In this document: positions 31,508 through 42,059 of the stretch, piece after piece | Position numbering within the stretch: position 1 is the first letter of the stretch | Layout of the letters: the number at the start of each line of letters is the position of its first letter | Assembly (NCBI GenBank): GCA_001574975.1 | Contig: KQ965761.1 | Span: 9,785 to 73,784 of the forward strand | Direction: 5' to 3' | DNA length: 64,000 nucleotides | Origin: Gonapodya prolifera JEL478 | Lineage: Eukaryota; Monoblepharomycota; Monoblepharidomycetes; Monoblepharidales; Gonapodyaceae | Program-made: the position numbers and the translations under genes | Notes under the pieces: generated by a model | What the model was told of the DNA's origin: nothing | The model's input: only the letters and a program-made list of their open reading frames with translations | The model's database searches: none

Positions 31508-33124
31508 ATGGCCGACACTACTCCGCTCTATGGAATCGACAAGGAAGTCGGTACGTTCGCTGCTCGTTGCCATTGTCGCACGCAACACCCTTCCGATGCC
31601 TTCTCACCACATCCCCACTGCGCATCCCTATTCCACTCCGTCTCCCACCCCACAGCGGCTCGCATTCAAGCAAAATACGATCCACAACGGGAGGAAGAAG
31701 CCAAACTGTGGATCGAGGACCGGCTGGACGAGGACATTTTCGGCGACGGGAGCAGGACCTTTCAGGAGGTGCTCAAGGACGGCGTTGTGTTATGTCGGTG
31801 AGTGCACGTTTCCACGTATTGAATGTCGAAGGCTGGCGATTGTGTTCATCCCAATCACTCACGAATAAGTGTGGCAAACGCGTGTTTCCCCGGCTCGGTT
31901 CCCAAAATTCAGCAATCCAAGATGCCCTTCAAGCAGATGGAGAACGTCGGGAGCTTCTTGAACGTCGTGAGTGTGTCAGGGCGGGCCGAATCCCGGGTCG
32001 CAACTGCAGAGAGGACAAGAATGATTGAGAGACAGCTGGAGCGAAAGCTCGAAGGAGGGGCTCTGAAGTCCGGCGTGGTGATAATGCTCTTCCCACCACC
32101 CTTGGAGAGTCCCAACAAAACGCCCCTTTCGGGGGATATTCGTGGAATAACACTCTTGCAGTGCTCTCTCCCCACGTCCCACACGAGGCAGTGAGCTCGG
32201 TCCCGAACTTCGGTTCCGGAGGGATATTCCATAACCCTTGTACCATGGATGACCGATTCTGGACTCTATACTCTTCGCAGCTTTGTGGTGGACATTTGCA
32301 CTCACATATTTCACTGATCCCGTCCCCCCACGAAAACTAGTGCGAAACTATCGCCGGCATGAAGAAACACGATCTGTTCCAGACCGTCGAGTGAGTTGCG
32401 GTCGTTATTTTTGTCCCTCCTCCTCGAAATCTGTCTCACACCGGGGGCCTGGGTCTCCCACCAGTCTGTACGAGAACAAGAACATCGTCCAGGTACGCAC
32501 TGTCTCCCCCTTTCTTCGATTTCCCCTTTCCCTAACCTCGTCGCCCGCCCACCGCCAACCCTTCAGGTCATCGACACGATCCACATGTTCACGCGGTACG
32601 CCAACCGGTCCGACCCTCGCATCCCACACCTTGGCCCCAAGCTTGCGACGTCGAACGAGCGCGTCTTCGACCCGGCCGTGATTAATGCGGGCAAGGCCGT
32701 GACCAGTATCCTGACAAGCGGGTACGCAGGAGGAGCGAGTCAGAGCGGGATGAGCTTTGGTGGACGGAGGGATTTGATTAGGAATGCGGCAAAGTGAGTT
32801 CCGGTGTGGCAGCTGTTGCGGCAGTTGTTGTAGCGTTCCTTTTTCGTGACGGAAGTTGGAACCGTGTGTGATACACTTTCTCAACCCCTGCCTTCTAGAC
32901 CGCTCGACACCACAACTCTCCCTCTTGCGACGCAGGGCTATGCCGGCGGAGCATCGCAGAAGGGAATGGCCATGGGCGGGCGAAGGGAGATTGGTGGATC
33001 CGACCCGGGGAGGCTGCACAGGCAGGGCAGCGGAAGCGCATCTGCCTCTGCCGCAGCGAGTAAGGAAAATGTAGCGGAGGAAGGAGAGAAGTCGTCGTGG
33101 GGTGGCGAGAAAACGGAGGATTGA
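31508..33124 (+). CDS. Transgelin/calponin-type actin-bundling protein (Scp1/Stg1-like)
   Basis: It is predicted to cross-link F-actin at endocytic patches. Seven exons (31508-31550, 31656-31797, 31870-31966, 32341-32390, 32465-32492, 32567-32793, 32899-33124) join to 270 aa. A single CH domain covers about residues 15-150: EAKLWIEDRLDEDIF, FQEVLKDGVVLCR, MPFKQMENVGSFL, DLFQTVDLYENKNIVQV. Two calponin-like repeats follow, GYAGGASQSGMSFGGRRD and GYAGGASQKGMAMGGRRE; fungal Scp1-type proteins have one such actin-contacting motif at most. The tail is Ser/Ala/Glu-rich. The third intron (374 nt) is several times longer than its neighbours. It may work in the same actin structures as Sla2, encoded elsewhere in this window. 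Confidence 0.93.
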
Positions 33125-33682
33125 GGTTGGGGCTATGGTGAATGAGGGGGACTGGCTTTCCGAGGGAAGCGTGTGAGCCGGTGTGAAGTTGGAAATCTAG
33201 GCCGTGGGGATGGTTTGAAAAGGGCGAGATCACTTGGAAAGAGAGGTGACATGGGTCCAGTGTGGTGTCCGACAGGCTGGAACTGCGCGGGAACACATCG
33301 GTTGCGTGGGTGGTGTATCATCGAAGCGGATTTTAATTCTATTTCTGAATTGCGCGAACGTCTTAGTGAAAACAGCTGTCCAACGTCGTTTGCAAAAAGA
33401 CCCCTTTCCTCCGTTTAATTCTTTAACGAGATCCAACTGAAAGACACACGATGCGGTTTCAATAGAGGTACTATTGAGTGTGTAGTTGAGGTATCATATC
33501 ACATTACCACGGTGGACGCTAAACGGTGTCCCGGTGCCTGACAGGGGTACCGAGAAATTCGTCTCCCGAGTTCTCCTTTCCCCCCCAGAAGTGGACTCAT
33601 CGAACAACGTAAAACCGGAATCCTTGATTATTTGGGTGAACCAGACCCAATCGGCTCAACCAGCGGAGGAAAATCGCCTACA
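33125..33682. other. Intergenic stretch, nothing recognised
   Basis: About 0.56 kb between transgelin and glycogenin. Short frames only. A pyrimidine-rich patch (33578-33590) precedes the glycogenin start. Confidence 0.4.
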
Positions 33683-36240
33683 ATGCCCGAACAAAAGCCA
33701 AATGCCTTTGCGACTCTTGTCACGAACGACGGCTACGTGGAGCCGGCTATCGTCCTGGCATCGACATTACGGCGGTTACACCACTCTGGAACAGCGGAGC
33801 TCGTGGTCTTCGTAGCCCAGGGTGCTCTGTCGGCATCCAGTCTTGCAACTTTGGGAGGATTCTTCGACCAGGTCATACCCGTCCTGCCGATACGAACGGG
33901 CCCCCGGGACAGGTACACGCTCGATGAAGTCCTTGGAAGATCCGACTTGCACTCTGCGCTCACCAAGATTCGCTTGTTCGACCCTGCCGTGACGGGACGA
34001 TGGAAGACCATTGTTTACCTCGATGCGGATACGGTTCCCCTCCAACCCATTGCGGAACTCTTTGGGGCACTGGGACAGCCAAGTGACCCTCATAGAGTGC
34101 ATCTGGCAGCAGCTCCTGACGCAGGCTGGCCTGACGCGTTCAATTCGGGAGTGCTTGTGTTAAGAGCAGACGCGGACGTTTACAACGGGCTCGTGGAACG
34201 ATTAGAGAGAGATGGAAGTTTTGATGGTGAGTGGAATGTGGAGGCAGGGACCCTGTCGCCGACTGTTGAAGTGGGAGTGTGACTCATAATACCCGGACTC
34301 ACCCCCAGGGGCCGATCAAGGCTTGCTGAACACCTACTTCTCATCTTTTTCTGCCTCGGGCACCGCCCTACCGCTCACGCCACCAGCATCGACTAGCACG
34401 CCCGGTCTATCTCCCTTGGCCACTCCTACGTCAGAAGCCGATCACCTCGGATCTCAAACGCAATCAGAGCCAAAAGCTGTTAGGCTTCCCTTTGCTTACA
34501 ACGTGACAGCTTCAGCGAGTTATACCTATGCGCCCGCTTTCGGGTGAGCTTCGCCGCTGATTTTGGCCGTTCAGTGGTGCCGTTTCTCATCGTGACTCCT
34601 GGACTCCAGCCACTACGGCCCGGACATCCGAATTCTGCACTACGCCGGCCCGCTCAAGCCCTGGATGCTTCGTCGAGGCGCGGGCGGTGAGGTTTTGCTG
34701 CCACATGGAATGGAAAGGTAAGTCGATACTCGCAATGCTCTCCGAGTGACACTTTATGAATCTTCCTCGACCCATCTTGAAGTACACCCCTCAAAAACAT
34801 GATGCAGCGGTGGTGGGACGCGAGAGACGCGGTGGATTGGAGAGTATGGGCGAGAACTGGCGAGGTGAGAGTTCCAGCCGTACCTTGGAATTGTGGAGAC
34901 CATCGACGAGATTGTTGATCACCCCGCCTCTTCCCTGCACAACGTGCAATCCATAGCCTTCTGCCTCACCATCATTTTCTCTTTCGTTGTCCACCTCGTC
35001 ACCCTCATCCTTCACGCCTCCCAATCTCGAAACTCCGATTCTAACCCGTGCACCGACCGTGATCGTCTCACCGCCCACAACGGACGCGCCGGGATCAGCC
35101 ATACCTACTCGCCCGTTTGTGCCTGCGGAGTCATGGATGGCTGTTGCGAGTGGGATCTCGAGGCGGGGTGAGAAAGGGAAGGGTCCCGAGCAGCCCAACA
35201 TCACGACGGGAAAGCCCCCATGGGCACGTGACTCTGATTCCTCTACGTATTCCAACACTCTCGGATACGACAGCCCTCCTGCAAAAAGCGGCACTTCGAA
35301 AAGCATCTCACAAGCCCCACCGCTCCGTCAGTCTCTAGTGACTCCGCCAAGGTGGCCTTCGTACGCACCTCCTATTGACACACGTGGACCGACTACGACG
35401 GCTTCTTCGAGTGCATCGAGTTTAAGCACGGAGAGACCGGTGTGGGCGCCGGCTGTGTATATTCCGCAGGCAGGACCGTTTGGACTTCCGGGCTTGCCAA
35501 TGGCGAAACCCTCGGCGAGTGCTGAGAGTTCTAAGTTGAGAGGAGGGAGTGGAGTCTTAAAGGAATTCGGAGGAGATCCGTTCGGGCTTAGGCACACCAC
35601 AGTACAGCCTGCAAATGGTACTGAAACTGCAGACCTTGGCGCAACACGATCGGGCCCCCCGGAGCCGACGCATTCAGCAGCTGGCTCTGTCTCCTTGGGA
35701 TCCACGCTGAAACAACCTTTGCTCCCATCTCCACCTCGTCCAAGTGCACGTACCTCTCCTGGAGCACTGCCCCTTCCGGCACCTTCCTCTGATCACACCC
35801 CACCTCTCCTCACTCCAGCGTCGCGCTCCTCATCCCGAACATCTTCTCCCACTACTCCTGGTGCCACTATCCCAACACCAGCCTTCTCCCCAGCGGAGCG
35901 GTTCATGGTGCTTCCACCTGCAGCTGTTACGGGTGAAATCGAGAGCGTCTTGTTGAAGAGGCCCGGTAGCCCAAAGAGTCCACGCAATTCCGGCGGGTAC
36001 GTTGGCGCAGCGAGGAGTGGAGTGTGGCCAGGGAATCCACCGCCGTTGGTGTACGGGTGGAGTGAGAAAGGGTTGGATGTGTTGGAGTCCAAAGTGGAAC
36101 ATGCGTCTCTTGGTGAAGGTCAATTGGATAACGCAGATGAACGCAAGGACACTGGTGCTGATGTGATTCACAACGCAAAAATGGGAAAGGGGGGAGCTGA
36201 GGAAGTTGGAGGTCGTGATCCCGCAGCTGAAGCTGCGTAA
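33683..36240 (+). CDS. Glycogenin (GT8 glycosyltransferase), long disordered C-terminus
   Basis: Glycogenin self-glucosylates from UDP-glucose to prime glycogen. Five exons (33683-34226, 34309-34543, 34610-34717, 34783-34864, 34957-36240) give 750 aa. GT8 landmarks: FATLVTNDGYVEPAIVLAST, LHSALTKIRLF, VYLDADTVPLQ with the metal-binding DxD, AAAPDAGWPDAFNSGVLVL, GADQGLLNTYFSSF, LPFAYNVTAS, and HYAGPLKPW. About 40 Ser/Thr/Pro residues are inserted between the NTYFSSF and LPFAYN motifs inside the catalytic domain. The C-terminal ~430 residues are Ser/Pro-rich and disordered, ending with a short region (PPPLVYGWSEKG) that could be a glycogen-synthase-binding segment as in other glycogenins; that is inference. 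Start chosen as first ATG before the conserved strand. Confidence 0.93.
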
Positions 36241-36569
36241 CCGGTGATCAGGAACAAGGTAGGGACGTTTCGTGGGCATATTGCCCTTTTTGCGAGGTGG
36301 CGAAGATCGATGATTGGATGGTATTTCAAGTACGGAAATGGGTGTAATACATGTTTCATCGAACCTGTGTATGATCAAGGAGGAAATTACTGCCCGATGC
36401 GTCTAGAGGTACCTGGTGATTCAGCGATGTTCATGTATTTAGAAAACAAAGGGGTGAAATAAGCTGATATGGCGAAAGTCTTCAAATGACAATCGCAGAC
36501 CGCTGATCAACATCGATCAAGGCATTCGACGACACTAAAGTAGTCCCTCCACTCCTTACACCCAACACA
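36241..36569. other. Convergent 3' region between glycogenin and RING gene
   Basis: About 0.33 kb between two stop codons on opposite strands. It should contain both polyadenylation regions. No gene seen. Confidence 0.4.
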
Positions 36570-37412
36570 TCACCCCAAGAATATCTTATCGAATCCTCTT
36601 ACGGTGGCTCTGCAGACGTAAGACAACCCACGAGCCGAGCCCCCACCACCGGCCACTTTCGCCGCATGCTCTCCACACGCACATGCATGTCCGCACGGAC
36701 GGAACACTGAACCGACGGGCTCGTCCCAGCACACTACGCACGGAAGACTGCGGTTCTCCAGGCGGTGGGCTGCGGTGGATGATCGTGCTGGAGGAAGGTA
36801 GTACGGCGATGAAGGAGCATGGAGGGAGGAAGCGTGTCGGTGGGAAAGGGTGTCGAAGAAGTCTCCAAGAGGTAGGAGATAGTCAAGAAGGAGGGAAACC
36901 GTGATGGGAGGAGCGGAGACGGGAGCGCCGGTGCTGCTCGTGGATGTGGACGCGACGGCACTCGTGGAAGAGGTCCCTGAAGTTCGTTTCGAGGTCCTGA
37001 CGCCGGGAGACTTTGTAGCAGCCGTAGGGGAAGCCTCCGCTGATCCGCCCGACCCGCCCCGGCGACGTGCTTTCTCAATCTCGGCGATGGCGACGGCGAC
37101 TCGGTCCTCAGGGAAGCCTTGATCCGCCATGCTCTGCAGCAGCGACAGGTGGTGAGAGAGGCCATAGGCGGAGAGGATCACAGCGCCAATGGAGGGCATG
37201 CCAGTTGGAGAGGATGTGGTGATTGAGGAATTGTTCGACACAGTTGCGTGTGGTAAGGTAGTAGAAGGAGTACTTTTCAGAGTAGGCGTGAGAGTGGCCT
37301 GGTGCTTTGGGGGCGAGCTGGCGACTTCTCGCCGTGGTCGTTTTGAAGCCGGACCGTCCGCGGCTGCGCGAACCTCGGCGGCTGCAGGTCCAGACGGAGA
37401 CGAATTGACCAC
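36570..37412 (-). CDS. RING-finger protein, probable ubiquitin ligase (5' end uncertain)
   Basis: One large minus-strand exon encodes a Ser/Thr-rich protein with a segment SLLQSMADQGFPEDRVAVAI that resembles a UBA helix bundle. It ends with a degenerate RING: CVVCWDEPVGSVFRPCGHAC, then CGEH and a single late Cys in YVCRATVRGFDKIF. A normal C3HC4 RING has CPxC at the end; here only one Cys is visible, so zinc binding may be partial. An upstream exon about 37520-37600 (QYPTLIIQASPLRRAIKHSL) can be spliced to 37381 in frame, but neither piece offers a clear ATG, so the true start is unknown. A TATATAG element near 37690 on the minus strand could be its TATA box. Confidence 0.65.
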   Translation of the reverse strand: MVNSSPSGPAAAEVRAAADGPASKRPRREVASSPPKHQATLTPTLKSTPSTTLPHATVSNNSSITTSSPTGMPSIGAVILSAYGLSHHLSLLQSMADQGFPEDRVAVAIAEIEKARRRGGSGGSAEASPTAATKSPGVRTSKRTSGTSSTSAVASTSTSSTGAPVSAPPITVSLLLDYLLPLGDFFDTLSHRHASSLHAPSSPYYLPPARSSTAAHRLENRSLPCVVCWDEPVGSVFRPCGHACACGEHAAKVAGGGGSARGLSYVCRATVRGFDKIFLG

Positions 37413-38138
37413 GAAAGATGAACTGAAGAAGTGGGGAGGATGACGAATGAGTGTGAATGTTCGAGGTTGAGGTAGAAGAGTTTACTCGGCGACGGGGGTA
37501 ATCTGACTCACCGAGCGCTCCCAGTTCCAGACTGTGCTTGATTGCTCGACGAAGGGGACTTGCTTGGATTATTAGTGTCGGATACTGCACGACGTCAATC
37601 AAGTGCGTCCAAACCCAAAAGGTTTGTATGGGTTCAAAACGGGCGATGGAATCGAGGAATCCGACGCAGAAACGGAAATAAGGCCCCTTGCTATATACTC
37701 TGCATCTAGTCCCTCTTGGAGCATCGACTCACACTTCCTCTTCGTGCCGCCGGCCATTTGGCTCCTGTCACTCCCACCCCGTTTTTCGCCTGATTCGTGG
37801 TTCTTTGGCGAGTCGGTGCCGCCAAGGCGAGTAGTGCCGCTGTGGTAGCGAAAGGGGTCGTGGAGCGGGTGCCCCGGGTGTGGGGAGGCATGAGCGGGTA
37901 CGAAAGGAATTGGAAGAGTGGAGGTGGAAATGGTACCACAAAACTTCAGCTTCGCGATGGGAGTATAAGTCTCTTCCCTTTCGCAACAACTGTAGTATCT
38001 TAATCATAATTTTTTTTTACTCAAAGTTTTTACACCACAGAGACGGCCGTCATGGAAGACCATGAACTTGGTCCATCGGTACACTGACGTCCTTTTCGGA
38101 AAGCGTAGTACCTATTTAGAATGCAATTATGGTGCAAT
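37413..38138. other. Likely 5' part and promoter of the RING gene; otherwise empty
   Basis: A possible upstream RING-gene exon (about 37520-37602) and a TATA-like element near 37690 lie here. The rest, up to the stop of the ankyrin gene at 38139, shows no gene. Confidence 0.4.
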
Positions 38139-39392
38139 TTACTTGGAAAATGTCAATATTTGCTTGACGCGGTCCGAAAGCTTGACTGGGCGTGTGTTAT
38201 CGCTTCCGCCGGGGAAGAGCGAAGCCCGCAAGTCCACAACAAATCCTTCACCTCGAAGTCGACCTATGTGCTCCATTAAAAGCTGAGTCACGGCCTCGTG
38301 GTTGTCAGACCGTTGTGCTTCCTGAACCAGCTTATCAATCCGGCCACACACGTCGACATCGGCCCCTCGTTCCAAGAGTAGCCGAACCACCTCCACAGTA
38401 CCCCACCGGACCGCCCTTAGCGGGGTTCCACTCTCCAGTGCGTTAACGTGTGCTCCATGCTCCAGGAGTGCCTCCACGCCCTCTACAAAACCGAACTGTG
38501 CCGCAACAACCAACGCATGAGCCAATTCTTGAGAGGTGGAAACATGGGGAAGGAGCATGTTCAGCACAACAAGGTTGTTTCTGGCGACCGCCGTGGTGAG
38601 AGGATGGGCGGACACGTTGGCGAAGTCTGCGCCTCCTCTTTTGAGGAGAGTCTCGATGATGGGCAAGTCGCCTCTTTGCACAGCGCTCACGAGCGCTTCG
38701 TTGACCTCATAGTGACGGTTGCCTCCACCCCGAGCGAGGATCATCTCCGTTATCTCCAAGTTTCCCATTTCGGCTGCTTACAACAAGGGTGGAGCTTCCC
38801 TGAGCCAGCTTGCATGCTGAACGGACGCTCCCCGCAATAGCAACATCTTCGCAAGCTCGGCATGGCGTCCACTCAATGCAGCGGACAGTGACGACTCTTT
38901 GACACCTGTTATATTCACACCCCGCCGCAGGAAGCGCTCCACTGGGTCCATGGGACCAAACCGACACGAAGCTTTCAGACAGAGTGGCACCACCTCTGCT
39001 CTGTACTGCACTTCATAGTTTTCCTCTTTGTCTGCCACCTGAAAAAGGTATTCGAGGACAGAAACGTCTCCGAAATGTGATTCCGTGTACAACGCCATTT
39101 CGAATGTTTTGAATCGCCGCAGTGCCCGATATGCGATCGAGCGAGGGTCACCAAAAACATTTCGGAGGGCTTTGTTGAGTGCTGTTTTCGGCAGTGCGAG
39201 CCGGTTGCGGCAGTAGAGGCCGATTCTGGCGATGATTTCGGAAGGAAGTTCCAGCAGCCGGAAGAATCGCTGTTGTGGCACCGAGTGTAGATTTTGTTGC
39301 CGAGGCCTCATGTCGGTCAGCCTGGATACCATCGTCGAGATTGGAATTACGGGGAGGATGATGGTCATTTGTTGCTCGTTGTGGAAGCTCAA
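38139..39392 (-). pseudogene. F-box-like/ankyrin-repeat gene interrupted by one in-frame stop
   Basis: A single minus-strand frame of 418 codons encodes an N-terminal F-box-like segment (FFRLLELPSEIIARIGLYC) and about seven ankyrin repeats, for example ESSLSAALSGRHAELAKMLL, NEALVSAVQRGDLPIIETLL and LRAVRWGTVEVVRLLLERGA. One TAA codon at about 38778-38780 splits it, between REAPPLL and AAEMGNLEITEMILARGG. Ankyrin phase and reading frame continue unchanged across the stop, so the break is a single nonsense codon in otherwise intact coding sequence. It could be a young pseudogene, a sequencing error, or a read-through site; a GTAAGC at the same spot might act as a splice donor but no matching acceptor is apparent. 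F-box/ankyrin proteins serve as substrate adaptors of SCF ligases. Confidence 0.75.
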
Positions 39393-39668
39393 CAGTTATG
39401 CAAGGTCGCAGGGGATCGTCACTGGCGCTTCCAATCAGAATCCACGTCGAGCAGAATGCAGAGTCCTCAGCGCTTGGTCCCGAACGTATGTGTGCTGAGG
39501 TCGAGTGGCCGCAGAGAAGTTGCCATTCAAAGGCGATTGAAAGACACATCGACCTTCAGAAACATCGGAAAGTGCGTCGATCGAGGTTGGAAGTGACCAA
39601 TCGGTAGCACGTGCGGAATCACACACTCGGCACGTTCTGTCACGTCAGTAGTACTGCGTGTAGCAATC

Positions 39669-40525
39669 ATGTTGGGAAGAACATACGACGTCGTTGAGTA
39701 CTCAAAGGTAACGTACCAATTCAATCGTGTTAGCTTCGTGCGGATCGATCACGAAGGACCGGGATTACTGATTGTTTCTCGGCATTGATATTGTTGTAAC
39801 AGAGCAACTGCACAACCTGCAAAGCGTACAAGAAGAGCATTGGTAATCGAGTTGTTCGGATTGATAGGCGCTCGCCAGGAGTATAGTGTGAGTGGCCTGG
39901 TTTGCTCTATAACTTAGATTCAGTTTTGTTTCTCACAGTAAACTCCGAAATTCAAAAATTCAAAGTTGCCGGTGATGAATCGGCATGGTACCACCCTGCA
40001 TGCCATTCCAGAAAGTTTGGGAAGGATCTCGACCCTACTGTGAGTGAGTTTGTTGTATGTACTCATCTCATCGACGAATTGCATTGTGACACCTTCACAG
40101 GGCTTTTCCGGCTTCAGGGGACTCCTGAAGAAGGATCAAGATCGATCTTCCCCGGACTCTACCCTGGAGCAATACCACCGGTGAATCAGGATGCGACCGC
40201 GACGGAAGGAGACATCGTCGGTGGTGCCAGTGCACCAGATCCATCAGAAGTCGCAAACGCTGTACCAAGCGGTAGCGACACGGTTCCGCAGCGAGATGAC
40301 AGTCCAGGAGAAGATGATATGAATAGTGCTAAGTTGGGTGCATCTCTGGGCGGCAAAGGCGACCCGACTGCTCCTGCTATGGAGGAACCTCAACGGCAAA
40401 CGTTGAAAAGGACACACGATGACCTCGACACATATGGTACAGAAAGCCATAACTCTTTAGGAGAGGACACCAGGGATAGTGACCAAAAGAGAGCGATGCT
40501 TGGCAGTCAAGATGTTCTTCCATAA
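39669..40525 (+). CDS. Small PARP-type zinc-finger protein
   Basis: Five exons (39669-39707, 39803-39842, 39939-40039, 40101-40180, 40231-40525) join to 184 aa. The N-terminal ~75 residues form a PARP-type zinc finger: YDVVEYSKSNCTTCKAYKKS (zinc Cys pair CxxC), then SAWYHPACHSRKF (H-x2-C) and GFSGFRGL, the hallmark GF.. segment after the finger. PARP-type fingers recognise DNA nicks and breaks. No PARP catalytic, ligase or other domain follows: the C-terminal ~100 residues are acidic and disordered (SPGEDDMN, KRTHDDLD). A stand-alone finger may target DNA ends or recruit partners. The last intron (50 nt) is the least certain; without it the protein would stop after YHR. It diverges from the ankyrin gene. 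Confidence 0.85.
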
Positions 40526-40684
40526 GTTTTCGCGCAGTATTGTGTCTAATGTAGGAGTTACATGTGTAGCAGGAAGAGTGAATGAAAGGGACAGTTATAT
40601 AAATATTGAACATCCTTGCTGACATATGAGAGAAGGGTCAAAAATGAACAGTGAGCAGATACCTTTCATTGGTTTCATCCGAAA

Positions 40685-41838
40685 ATGCTGCCGCTGCGAG
40701 TCCAATTCCGCACTCGATTCAACCGCTTCCACACTATCGCCTCGCAACGATCCATGTCCATCAGCGTTGGGTTTGAAGAGCGCTCTGACGGCCGAGTGTG
40801 CGTCGAACTCTGCTCGCTGACACCAACGCACGCTCACCGAATTGCTTCCGACAGCGCCACAGTGACGATTCGCAATGCTCGCGCTCTCAACACGCTCAAT
40901 TCCGCTCTGCTGACCCAGTTCGTGGCCGCGTTCGCCGAGCTGTCGCAAGATGAGAAACTTCGGTGTGTCGTGCTTGCCGCCGAAGGGGCGAAAGCTTGGG
41001 TCGGTGGAGCAGACATCAAGGAGATGGCAAAGATTAAAGCGCCATCCGAGGCACGCGATTTTATCAGGAAGGTGCATGGTGCCTGTCAAGCGGTCAGAAG
41101 CTGTCCCGTTCCAGTGAGTCGATGCGGACGGCACGTAAATTCTCATCGCGATGAGTAACACCAGTTCGTTCCGCTCAGGTGATTGCGCGAATACAAGGTT
41201 TCACACTTGGCGGGGGTCTTGAAGTGAGCTCGTTCTGGGGGAGACAGTGTGTTCGGGGCACAAATATCTGATTCGACATTGCAACGACGACCCTTGGCCA
41301 GCTCGCTGCAGCATGTGATTTCCGGGTCGCGACGGAAGGTTCCGTATTTGGAATGCCAGAAGTGAAGGTTGGGCTTCCGAGGTGGGTCTCTGAGTCTCAG
41401 CACTGTTCCTTTACAATGTACGACATCGAGGACCTAACAACTGACTTCTGCTTCTTCCCAAACAATCGTAGTGTCGTGGAAGCCGCTTTACTGCCCCACT
41501 TGATTGGCTGGGGTCGGGCCCGCTACCTCGTCCTCACTGGAGCCAACATCAACGCAGCGACAGCAATTTCGTGGGGTCTCATCGAGTTCCTCGTACCCGA
41601 CGAAGCCTCGCTGGACGCCAAAGTGTCGGAATGTGTCGATCATATTCTCTCGTCAGGCCCGCGTGCAGTGAGGCTGCAGAAGGAGCTTGTCGCGAGATGG
41701 GAGGAACTGGGTGTGAGAGCCGCGGTGGAGGAGGGTGTCAAGGCGTTTGGGAGAGCGTATGAGGGGGATGAGCCCAGGAGGTATATGGACAAGACCTTCT
41801 TTGGGAGGAAGCAGGGGGATGGACACGAGAAGCTGTAG
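40685..41838 (+). CDS. Enoyl-CoA hydratase/isomerase, probably mitochondrial
   Basis: It is predicted to hydrate 2-enoyl-CoA in beta-oxidation or branched-chain amino-acid breakdown. Four exons (40685-41113, 41179-41223, 41302-41381, 41472-41838) give 306 aa. The crotonase fold is clear: NTLNSALL, the oxyanion-hole segment WVGGADIKEMAK, IQGFTLGGGLELAAACDFRVA, FGMPEVKVGLPS, and LTGANINAATAISWGLIEFL. The N-terminus (MLPLRVQFRTRFNRFHTIAS) is basic and free of acids, like a mitochondrial presequence. The catalytic Glu positions expected near GMPEVKVG are present in part; the second Glu position is VVEAAL. Substrate unknown. Confidence 0.9.
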
Positions 41839-42059
41839 TGGGCCGGGGGGGTGGGGGGTGGGGGTTAATCCGAAGCAATAGATAAGAGTTTTCTCCACCT
41901 TACGGGGCGGATCAGTTTATTTGCCTTCGATTCAATGGCTTGCCTGGAAAATAGTATGTAGCGGGGTTTCAAGAACTGAACGATGAATTTCAATTCACTG
42001 GGAACTAGCCCTCGATCTGTCCACCATCCCATCAGCGAGGCACGAGATCTCAATTCGCA

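Noticed and set aside
31976-32314. Three overlapping minus-strand frames inside the long transgelin intron
   Set aside because: Overlapping frames in all three phases suggest chance openness; no domain or start context.
39902-40230. A continuous frame through the PARP-finger gene without the 40040-40100 intron
   Set aside because: It destroys the GFSGF segment that follows PARP fingers; splicing at GTGAGT...TTCACAG restores it in phase.
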